Positions 1-6,143 of a stretch of DNA of 6,143 nt are shown piece after piece. The notes beneath the pieces are model-generated. The model had not been told where the DNA came from, made no database searches, and worked only from the letters and a program-made list of their open reading frames with translations. The position numbers and the translations under genes were made by a program. Within the stretch, counting starts at the first letter, position 1. The number at the start of each line of letters is the position of its first letter. This DNA is from CAIVSN01 sp036171455 (lineage in GTDB: Bacteria; Patescibacteriota; Gracilibacteria; BD1-5; UBA2023): assembly GCA_036171455.1 (NCBI GenBank), contig JAVHRB010000097.1, positions 1-6,143 of the forward strand. The letters run 5' to 3'.

Positions 1-2
1 AA

Positions 3-86
3 CCATGAGGTAGGAAGATTTCTTTGGATGTAAACTTGACGCTGCAACTTAACAATTTCTATTTTCCTATCTCCAAGCGAACATAA
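3..86 (+). CDS. Possible C-terminal end of a convergent gene (partial)
   Basis: This frame is open from the window edge to a TAA at 84-86, with one TGA at 6-8 that reads as Gly under code 25. It would give about 27 residues with alternating polar and hydrophobic positions, including ISLDVNLTL, which could be a terminal beta strand. It ends 16 bp from the stop of the permease gene on the other strand, a plausible convergent arrangement. The stretch is too short to identify. A minus-strand frame through the same bases is also open but has no ATG or GTG start, so this call is weak. Confidence 0.3.
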
Positions 87-102
87 GGCAAAAACCCGGG
101 GA

Positions 103-1338
103 CTAAATTTTCTTGGAAACCACTTTCCACATAATAAAGTACATGCATGCCAAAATACCTATACACTCGATCAATAGTACCCCATAATGGGTTTCATACC
201 TGAAATTCGTCATTCAAATCATGAACGCGATAGTGTTTCCAGTATAATTTCGCATCGTTTCTGTAGATAAAGCACTCGTTATGAAAAATATCATGAAGCT
301 TCCAAGAAACACCATTAGATATTCCAGAAAATAGATGTTCGTTATGGAAAAATTTCCAAGACCCAGATATTTGAGGGTTTGAATATTCTTTTTATTTTTC
401 TCGAGGGATAGTGCGGTTTTTAATGAGAAGATATAGAGAATCATTCCGATGATTGAGACGATGGTGACTGAACCGATCAGGCGGATGAACATCGAATACC
501 TATTTTTCAACGTTTCGTTTTCTTCCCCGATATTTTGGTGAACAAATGTGGATTGGTGTTGTAATTCTATATCTTTCAGTACCCGTTGGATTCTTTCCAA
601 ATCGTCGCTTTTTCCATAGTTGATTTTCATTTCCATCACCTTCATTTTGTCTTTTGCCATATGGAAATGATCCAATAGGGGAAATATCGTTCAAAAATCT
701 ATAGCAACCGCATATACGGGTAAATCGTCGCTTAAGCCTTCGACGTAAAAGGATTCCGATTTCATGTTTTTCCATTCGGATACGGTACTTTTTCAGAAAA
801 ATATCTCCCCGTTCAAAAATCCTATTGTATCCCGGGTAATGCTGTCAAAAGCGGTATTGTTGAGCAGAAAAATAATTTTGCTCGGGAGAATGATTCAAAT
901 CTTCCCTGCTTCCGGTTCGTGAAGCTGGGTGTATTTCCCTTTTTTCAAAACCTCAAAATCATACGCCTCGAAAAAGATATCGGTAGTGAATTGGACCAGG
1001 TTCGCGTAGTTCAAATGAATGGAAGTCGGAATTTTCAAAAAGAAATCGTACGAAGACCGAACCGTGGGAATGCCTTTCAGGGATTGGTCGATTTTTTGTA
1101 CGGTTTCGAGGGTTAGGATATCCGAGTACTCGTGCATTTCCTTTTTGATGACGATGCTATTTTCCGAATTGATGGCATCGATGAACTGTACTCCACTGAA
1201 ATACAGGATATTTATCAGGAACAATATTCCGATAATTACGGTGGTGATTCCCAGGGAAATCCCATGGGCAGGAATATTTTTTTTGAAATTCACCCAAGAA
1301 ATTCGAAAAAATCAAAAAAAATTATGATTGTTTTTCAT
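103..1338 (-). CDS. MacB/LolC/FtsX-type ABC transporter permease
   Basis: An integral membrane permease of about 411 aa. It begins with a short basic cytoplasmic stretch and TM1 (residues about 26-50). An extracytoplasmic domain of roughly 230 residues follows, then TM2 (about 284-306), a cytoplasmic loop with LEKNKKNIQTLKYLGLG, TM3 (about 335-356) and TM4 (about 387-406), and a TAG stop. That loop resembles the conserved coupling region of MacB/FtsX permeases that contacts the ATPase. One N-terminal helix, a large outer domain and three C-terminal helices is the family plan. The outer domain is closer in size to MacB/LolC than to FtsX, which has a smaller one and is usually about 300 aa. The gene is continuous only with UGA as Gly, at residues 9, 148, 182, 216 and 375. 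ATG at 1338 is preferred over GTG at 1293 because it restores a basic N-terminus and overlaps the upstream ATPase gene by 17 nt, suggesting translational coupling. It probably moves lipoproteins, peptides or lipids, or transmits force across the envelope; the substrate cannot be read. Confidence 0.85.
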
Positions 1339-1962
1339 GGGTGGATAGAGAATACGGAACGAAAAGATTTTTTGGAATATGAGTTTTGAAAAATTTGAAA
1401 TCTTCTTGGTTATGGGAAGAAAACAAAATAGTTACTCCTTTTTTATTGAGAGAAAGCAAGGTTTCCAGTATGGTTTTTTTATTTTCCGAATCCAAAAATG
1501 CTACCGGTTCGTCCAGGATAATTATAGGTTTATTTCGTATCAGAGCTCGTATCAGACAGACACGTTGATATTCTCCCGAGCTCAGCTCGGTGATTTTTTT
1601 ATCCAAAACGGAAAGGAGTCGAAATTGACTAGCCATGGATTTGAAACTTTCGTCAAAGTTTTCTGTATGCATTTTGGTTGTTCGTCGAGAAATTCGGATT
1701 GGAAACGACAATTTTCCAGAATTCCATAGGGTTCTAGCAAATGGAAATCATGAAAATAGAACGATATTTCATCCAAAAGATTTTTATTCTCCACAAAAGT
1801 CCCGGTATACGGCGGACGGTATCCCGCTACGAATTTCAAGAACGTTGTTTTCCCAGTTCCGCTCATTCCATCCACAAAGACGAAATCTCATTTTTTTATT
1901 TGTATGACTGGGAAATCGAGAGCGTATATTCGGAGGGAATTCGGAATGCAAAAAAGTGCCAT
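1322..1962 (-). CDS. ABC transporter ATPase (LolD/MacB/FtsE type), interrupted by a frameshift
   Basis: The ATP-binding subunit paired with the permease that follows. Residues 1-31 lead into Walker A at 32-40 (GMSGTGKTT), preceded by IKKGDF, whose Gly25 is a UGA codon (1888-1890) at a conserved position. Next come a Q-loop-like FHDFHLL (the usual Gln is His71) and LENC. The frame then shifts by one base between about 1676 and 1659. In the new frame lie the signature LSSGEYQRV, Walker B IIILDEP, D-loop FLD and the switch histidine in FSSH, ending at TAA 1322-1324. Adding one A to the AAAA run at 1673-1676 gives a seamless 213-aa protein. As written, the first frame ends at TAA 1522-1524 after 146 residues and lacks the signature and Walker B. 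ATG at 1962 lies 6 bp after the folD stop. At 213 aa it is slightly short for the family (about 220-230), the lost length being between Walker A and the Q-loop. Either an indel error in the assembly or a real lesion would explain it. Confidence 0.8.
1659..1676 (-). other. Frameshift interval in the ABC ATPase gene
   Basis: Reading on the minus strand, the Walker A frame is family-like up to DEQPK and the signature frame is family-like from about TENFDES. The switch needs one extra base (equivalent to a -1 shift) within this interval, which holds two A4 runs (minus-strand sense) at 1673-1676 and 1659-1662. An indel at the first run gives the best joined protein. No full slippery heptamer of the X XXY YYZ form is present, so programmed frameshifting is not well supported. 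Confidence 0.65.
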
Positions 1963-1968
1963 GGGATG

Positions 1969-3405
1969 CTATCTCTGGGAAATAATTGCCAATCCTTGTT
2001 CGGTCATCGTTTTCATTTCCGAAATAATCCGTATTTTCCGTTCCAAAATCATAGCGGATTTTCCGGTATCGCGAATGGATTTAAGATTGAGATCAATGGC
2101 TTCGAACGATGATGTAACTGCTGATTGTATCAGAGTTATTGCGACGAAAATATCAGAAATCACATTTTTATTCCCCACTTCCGCGCATTCGTTGCATATT
2201 TGCAGGAGTTCCAATGCAATTTTCCCGAATTCCAAGGGTATTTCGCAGGATTTAATGAGGGAAGTTTGCAAAATTTCGGCTCGAAGTCCCTGTTGCTCCA
2301 CAGTTTCTTTCACGAGTTTAAGTCCTGACAAATATGCATTGAAGGCATCGATATCCGCCTGGTACACTGATTTAAGCGATTCGATAAGTTCTGGAATTTT
2401 GCGGTATGAATTTGTATCCGGCAGGTTATGGGTCAAAGCATATACCATTGATGCCATAGTAGCCCCGAGAATCCCGACCAAAGTGGCAATTCCTCCTCCA
2501 CCCGGCATGGTTGATCCGGAAGCTAATACGATGAAATCATTTAGTGTAAGATCGAAATGACTCCTTCGTTTTTGCAGGTGGATAGCTCGTATCAAGTTTT
2601 GAAATACGAATCCTGTTGTAATCATACCGACTCCACCCGGTACTGGGGTGACATATTTGGCAATTTTACTGACCGATTCATAGTCGACATCTCCGGTCAT
2701 TTTTCCTGCTGCATTACGTGCCATTCCTACGTCGATAACGAAACTGTTTGGGTTGACCATATCGGCGGTTATCAGGCCTGGCTTTCCGACTGCGCTGACA
2801 ATAATATCTGCTTTTTGACACATTTCGGGGATATTTTTCGTTTTGGCATTGCAGGCGATTACCGTGGCTCCGTGATACATGAGCAACATGGCCAATGGTT
2901 TCCCCACCGTTCGACCACTTCCCACGAGCACGATATTTTTACCAGCTACTCCCCTGTCCCATTGCTCCATCAGATGCAGACAGGCGAGCGGCGTCGCGGG
3001 GAGAATGGCGGATTCCAAGTTGCCCGATTGCAACTTTCCCATATTTTCCACGTGCAATCCGTCGATATCCTTGAGTGGATCAACTCGCGCGAGCGCTTTG
3101 GTATAGTCCAATCCCGCGGGAAATGGACTTTCGAGCAGGAGCCCGTGGATTTTTTCATCATGCGATTTTTCCGTAATCCGACGTTCCAATTCTGATTGGG
3201 AAATATCTGCCGGAAAACTCTCGATTTCCACAGTGATTCATAGTCCCTCGGCCACCTTTTTTTTGGTCTGTGCGTACATGAGGGAAGCTTCGTCATTCCC
3301 TACGAGAATCACTGACAGTTTTGGCTCGATGCCCTGTTGCTGAAATTCTGCTACATCGGCAGCCACCCGTTCGCGAATGGCATTGGAAATGCTTTTCATG
3401 TCCAT
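1969..3405 (-). CDS. folD: FolD-FchA fusion: methylenetetrahydrofolate dehydrogenase with C-terminal cyclodeaminase/cyclohydrolase domain
   Basis: A two-domain cytoplasmic enzyme of 478 aa in one-carbon folate metabolism. Residues 1-280 are FolD. Tyr44 and Lys48 sit in the YxxxK motif; LLLESPFP follows, then PLKDIDG with Asp115, the nucleotide-binding GSGRTVGKPLA, and PVPGGVG at 255-260. This domain oxidises 5,10-methylene-THF to methenyl-THF using NAD(P). Residues about 288-478 match the formiminotransferase-cyclodeaminase/FchA fold, with MPGGGG at 300-305 in the typical N-terminal PGGG position followed by long helices. That family includes methenyl-THF cyclohydrolases such as FchA. FolD alone is usually about 285 aa, so the tail is an added enzyme. 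The first 58 residues are recovered only by reading the TGA at 3238-3240 as Gly56 (EGLGITVE), which fits the family; a standard-code caller would start at GTG 3231 and lose the catalytic Tyr and Lys. The position equal to E. coli Gln98 is Glu92. ATG at 3405 lies 5 bp after the upstream stop; a second ATG at 3399 is possible. Confidence 0.92.
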
Positions 3406-3410
3406 AAATT

Positions 3411-4679
3411 CTATTGGGTAATTCGGTAGGTTCCGGAAACAACGTTTCCTTTCACGATAGTTTGTCCCGGGTCTGGTGTAAAATTATCTTGATTGAGTGC
3501 AAGGTAATTTTCGCTCCAACCGGAGAATTCTATCCCGTTTGTTCGTCATTCCAAAAGAAGTCGAAACCGCTGCCCCTCATTTTGATGTTCGAAATCCGTT
3601 TTAGATTGTTTTCCAACATCGAGAAGCCGGTGGAGTCGAAGTTGCTTGATCTGTTCATCTACCTGATCCGAGAATTTTCCTGCCGGAACGTGGTATTTGT
3701 CCACATGGGCTGAAAATGGAAACGCGTGTAGTTGGCTGATGCCGTATTTTTCGACGAGGGAAAGGGTTTCCAAAAAATCGTCATCGGTTTCTCCAGGAAA
3801 TCCTACAATCAGATCGGCTCCGATTTGAATTTTTACAGAATCCTGACGTTTTATATTTTTTAACTGTTCTAAAACTGAGAGCAATTTTTCCCGAGTGTAA
3901 TGTCGCCCCATTCTTGTGAGCACCGCATCGGACCCAGATTGTACCGAGAGATGGACGTAGGCATGAAGCCTCGGGTTTTTGAACTTTTCCATCAGTTCTT
4001 GCGAGACAAATTCGACACCGAGACTGGAAATACGGAGTCGCTCAATGGTGGTTTCGCATAAGATTGCATCAATGAGTTCGGGGAGTTTTCCCGATGTAAA
4101 ATCATTAGAAGTGATTGTTCCCCAAGCTCAGAGATTGATTCCAGTCAGTACCACTTCTTTTCCGCCTCAATCCGCATATTCGGCAATCTCCGCCACGATT
4201 TCTTCTCGGGGTCGGAACGAATGTCGGCCGCGTGCCTGTACCGTCAAACAAAAGGTGCAAAAATTATCGCATCCCGTTTGGATTACCACTGTTTTCCTCG
4301 TGGTATCGGCACTGGAAATTTTTGATCGGATTCCCATGAGTTTAGATTTGAGATCTTTGGAAAAAGTTTGGGATTTCGGAGGTTCTTCGGGGAGGAGTTC
4401 GATTTGGTTTTTATAGGGCAATAATTCCGCATACTGTACGAAAAAATCTGGATCAATCTCCCCGTTTCGGAATGTTCCACACCCGGTTATATATAATTTC
4501 TCCTTGCCACTTAATTTTTTGATAGTTTTGAGCGCATATTTTAACCATCGGTTTTTTGCCTGATCTGTCACGACACAAGAGGCAATCAATATACCGTCCT
4601 TTTGTATGATTTCTGTGCTGTTTGCCCACTTATGAGCAAAATATGTGTTCGTCTTACATCAAAATACCTTGATTTGCAT
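3411..4679 (-). CDS. mtaB: MtaB-like tRNA methylthiotransferase (radical SAM)
   Basis: An enzyme of 422 aa that adds a methylthio group to a tRNA base; MtaB acts on t6A37. Three domains are visible. The N-terminal methylthiotransferase domain (1-110) has three cysteines for one 4Fe-4S cluster: Cys8 in FGCKTN, Cys35 in IASC and Cys67 in TGC. The radical SAM core has Cys137-x3-Cys141-x2-Cys144 (GCDNFCTFC), followed by ARGR, VVLTGINLGAWG, LRISSL, HLSVQSGSD and GADLIVGFPGET. A TRAM-like C-terminus (about 370-422) has GWSENY and ends at TAG 3411-3413. LTG-G-WG and RLRISSL fit MtaB better than MiaB or RimO. Four UGAs read as Gly at residues 7, 171, 184 and 378; Gly7 lies in the near-invariant GC motif. 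ATG at 4679 is the only start that keeps Cys8, and it sits 8 nt after a -10 box. Length is normal for the family. First gene of the minus-strand operon. The exact tRNA substrate is inferred. Confidence 0.88.
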
Positions 4680-4687
4680 AGGGCGGA

Positions 4688-4715
4688 AGTATAATCACCG
4701 ACACTTGATTTGCAA
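4688..4715 (-). promoter_or_regulatory. Promoter of the minus-strand operon
   Basis: On the minus strand TTGCAA (4715-4710) and TATACT (4693-4688) are separated by 16 bp. They are a 4/6 match to the -35 and a 5/6 match to the -10 consensus. The ATG of the methylthiotransferase starts 8 nt after the -10 box, so transcription would begin within about one or two bases of the start codon. No ribosome binding site can fit, and a leaderless message is implied. Predicted by inspection only. Confidence 0.55.
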
Positions 4716-4734
4716 GACGCACCGAATGACTATG

Positions 4735-4855
4735 GAGAGCTTTGTAAAATGATAAAATCCGAAGTTCATTTTGAGCACTGGAGTGAACTGTACTAGAAGT
4801 ACAGTGAACGAGGAACGGAGAAATGGACAAGAAGTTCGCATATTACAAAGCTCTC
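4735..4855. mobile_element. MITE-like non-coding element with terminal inverted repeats
   Basis: A 121-bp stretch bounded by perfect 13-bp inverted repeats, GAGAGCTTTGTAA at 4735-4747 and TTACAAAGCTCTC at 4843-4855. It is flanked on both sides by the direct repeat TATG (4731-4734 and 4856-4859), which looks like a target-site duplication. The interior holds a perfect hairpin (4787-4805) and short direct repeats (GAAGTTC at 4761 and 4831; AGTGAAC at 4782 and 4803). It carries no convincing gene. Size, ends and intergenic position fit a miniature inverted-repeat transposable element moved by a transposase encoded elsewhere. One copy alone cannot prove mobility, and a structured regulatory element is the alternative. 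Confidence 0.55.
4787..4805. repeat. Perfect 7-bp inverted repeat (hairpin) inside the MITE-like element
   Basis: ACTGTAC and GTACAGT surround a 5-nt loop TAGAA. No T-run follows, so it is unlikely to be an intrinsic terminator. It sits near the centre of the 121-bp element and would fold as DNA or RNA. Confidence 0.6.
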
Positions 4856-4857
4856 TA

Positions 4858-4885
4858 TGGATAAAAAATGAAAATGATGTATAAT
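4858..4885 (+). promoter_or_regulatory. Promoter of the HD-domain gene
   Basis: A consensus -10 box TATAAT lies at 4880-4885, with a weak -35-like TGGATA (4/6) at 4858-4863 and a 16-bp spacer. The -35 overlaps the right flank of the MITE-like element, so insertion of that element may have reshaped this promoter. The -10 ends 9 nt before ATG 4895, consistent with a leaderless or nearly leaderless transcript. Confidence 0.45.
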
Positions 4886-4894
4886 ATAGAACGT

Positions 4895-6085
4895 ATGGAA
4901 AATATACTCTCACGCCCTCAAAATATGTGAAAGCCAGAATCCTTAGGTAAGAGGATTCTATGAGGCGTCTGCAAAATTACCGAAAACCTGAGGGGTGGCT
5001 TGGAGAAACTCACCGGTAATCACAATGATCCGAAATGGTCCAAATTGCTCGAACAGATTCGTACTCGAATTTATAATCCACGGTATTTGGATAGCAACGA
5101 TGCTATTCGGGATTTTGAAAGCCTCGTGTTCATTGTATACCGGGATAAGCTCATGGCCGGCAAATCAGATCGTGAAGCCTATCAGATACGCAAGGATTTA
5201 CTCAGATTTACGTTGTTTCTCCGGAGTCTGTCGAATACTTCGGGGCTCGTTTCCCGACGACAAAGCGGATATTCTGCATTCAGCCATTGGATGGACGCAG
5301 TATATATCTATTTGGAAAACGATCCAAAACCGACACTTCAGGGTATTCGGGAAATCGCCGCCCATGACTCGCTCGAGGATCCAAATTTCAACCTTTCCAG
5401 CAAGAGTCAGCAAAACCGTTGGCAAACTCCCGAACGAGTTCGACAACAACTGATCAAATACGGGGGACATCAGGCGTTGGAAACCGTGGAACACAAACTC
5501 ACCAAGCCGGTAGTATCAGGAAGGCATATTCCGCATGATCAGCGTGAAATATGGCACCAGACCTTTGGAAAAACCGAAGCAGAACGTGTTGAAACGTATT
5601 TTTCCCAGGTCCCGCCAAAACGTTATGCCGAGGCTCGCGCTGAAAGGAACAAGGAATATTTGACCCAAATCATCTCGGAATTGGACGATACGACCTTTCG
5701 CAAAAAACTGGCGGATACTTTGTCGAACATACGAAATATCGATGCCTATGTGTTATTGGAAACGGATACCGATAATTACCAACAGGAATGAAGGAAAAAA
5801 ATGGAGAGGAAATGCGGTGAAATCGTCGAATATTTTCTCTCGCGTGCCCAAGAAGTTGCCCCGAGCTATTATGTACAGTTAGTCAGTGAATTGGAATCTT
5901 TGAAACGTACCTATACTCTTATGTTTGCCCTCAATTGACATGCGAGCACAAATACGGGATTCAAAAATGCCATACAACAAAGCCGGAAACAGGGAATTGA
6001 ATTCGTTAAAGTATCCGGACGGATTATCAGCGGGGGAGTTATGACACGGAGGGTTGTACTGGAGGCTCGAAAACGTCACCTCTAG
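4895..6085 (+). CDS. RelA/SpoT-like HD-domain protein, probable (p)ppGpp-type hydrolase without a visible synthetase
   Basis: A soluble, largely helical protein of 396 aa. An HD phosphohydrolase domain spans about residues 115-290. Its metal and catalytic positions match the RelA/SpoT hydrolase order: His131 in FSHWMDAV, His157-Asp158 and Glu161-Asp162 in HDSLED, LTKP near 205, and Asp274 with Asn278 in LADTLSNIRN. RelA/SpoT hydrolases remove pyrophosphate from (p)ppGpp. An insert of about 35 residues separates LTKP from the last motif. The C-terminal 100 residues (KKMERKCGEIVEYF onward) are helical and unassigned; no synthetase or TGS motifs are seen. UGA reads as Gly at residues 12, 23, 299 and 348; the last two add about 97 residues to what the standard code would give. 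The stop is TAG 6083-6085. The start is uncertain: 4895 was chosen because TATAAT sits just upstream, but in-frame ATGs at 4868, 4874, 4877 and 4925 are possible, and a standard-code reading would use TTG at 5000. It is transcribed away from the mtaB operon. Confidence 0.75.
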
Positions 6086-6143
6086 TCGGGTAAAATCTCT
6101 TTTCCCCGTCAGCTTGCTGCGTGGGCTACCGCTTTGTGATTTC
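6086..6143. other. Window tail after the HD-domain gene, unresolved
   Basis: These 58 bases follow the TAG. The same plus-strand frame stays open (SGKISFPRQLAAWATAL, then a UGA/Gly), as do another plus frame and a minus frame. None can be assigned, and no terminator hairpin followed by a T-run was found. Confidence 0.4.

Noticed and set aside
1..102. Start of a next operon gene (minus strand) after the permease
   Set aside because: The only long open minus frame has no ATG or GTG start in this stretch and no recognisable N-terminus; a convergent gene end on the plus strand is slightly better, still weak.
91..105. CCCGGG palindrome near the permease stop as a terminator
   Set aside because: Only a 6-bp palindrome with no loop and no adjoining T-run of useful length.
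214..1293. Permease as two separate genes or a decayed pseudogene under the standard code
   Set aside because: All interruptions are TGA in one unbroken frame, the pieces join into the complete four-helix permease plan, and the same pattern occurs in every neighbouring gene.
1659..1676. Programmed -1 frameshifting in the ABC ATPase
   Set aside because: The site lacks a tandem slippery heptamer (CCA AAA allows only the A-site tRNA to re-pair), and no strong downstream structure was seen. An indel is simpler.
919..3195. Several plus-strand open frames of 65-218 codons opposite the operon, for example 1904-2560 and 2557-3195
   Set aside because: They lie antisense to genes with clear family motifs on the minus strand and have no recognisable motifs of their own.
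4731..4859. Intrinsic or bidirectional terminator from the inverted repeat
   Set aside because: The arms are separated by 95 bp, no T-run follows, and both neighbouring genes start rather than end here.
4695..4913. Minus-strand 72-codon open frame across the intergenic repeat
   Set aside because: It spans the inverted-repeat element and the promoter of the opposite gene and shows no family features.
1..6143. CRISPR array, rRNA, tRNA (including a tRNA-Gly with anticodon UCA)
   Set aside because: No regularly spaced repeats and no cloverleaf-like stretch were recognised by eye in the non-coding segments, though a covariance search was not possible.

Overview
The window reads coherently only if UGA is translated as glycine (genetic code 25). 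This code is known from Candidatus Absconditabacteria (SR1) and Candidatus Gracilibacteria (BD1-5), both in the candidate phyla radiation. Under the standard code the genes break into adjacent same-frame pieces, each ending at TGA. Read through, they join into full-length family members, and several of the UGA codons fall on conserved glycines. I count 15 in-frame UGAs in the five main genes. Every gene ends in TAA or TAG and none in TGA.

Layout. On the minus strand, one compact transcription unit runs right to left from a promoter near 4690-4715. It holds an MtaB-like radical SAM tRNA methylthiotransferase (4679-3411), a FolD-cyclodeaminase (FchA) fusion (3405-1969), an ABC ATPase (1962-1322) and its MacB/LolC/FtsX-type permease (1338-103). 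The gaps are 5 bp, 6 bp and a 17-bp overlap. The ABC ATPase carries a single-base frameshift between its Walker A half and its signature half. At the far left a short open stretch on the plus strand (3-86) may be the end of a convergent gene.

On the plus strand, a divergent gene (about 4895-6085) encodes a RelA/SpoT-like HD-domain protein with the alarmone-hydrolase residues in place. No synthetase domain is visible. The 215-bp divergent intergenic region holds a 121-bp MITE-like element: 13-bp perfect terminal inverted repeats, flanking TATG direct repeats and an internal hairpin. Each divergent gene has a -10-like box only 8-9 nt before its ATG, and no gene has a clear Shine-Dalgarno sequence. 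Leaderless transcripts are therefore plausible.

How the genes work together. FolD-FchA interconverts one-carbon tetrahydrofolate forms, the methylthiotransferase modifies tRNA, and the ABC pair is a MacB/LolCDE/FtsEX-type mechanotransmission or export system. The grouping looks like an ordinary mixed housekeeping operon in a small genome. No CRISPR array, phage gene, rRNA or tRNA was recognised.
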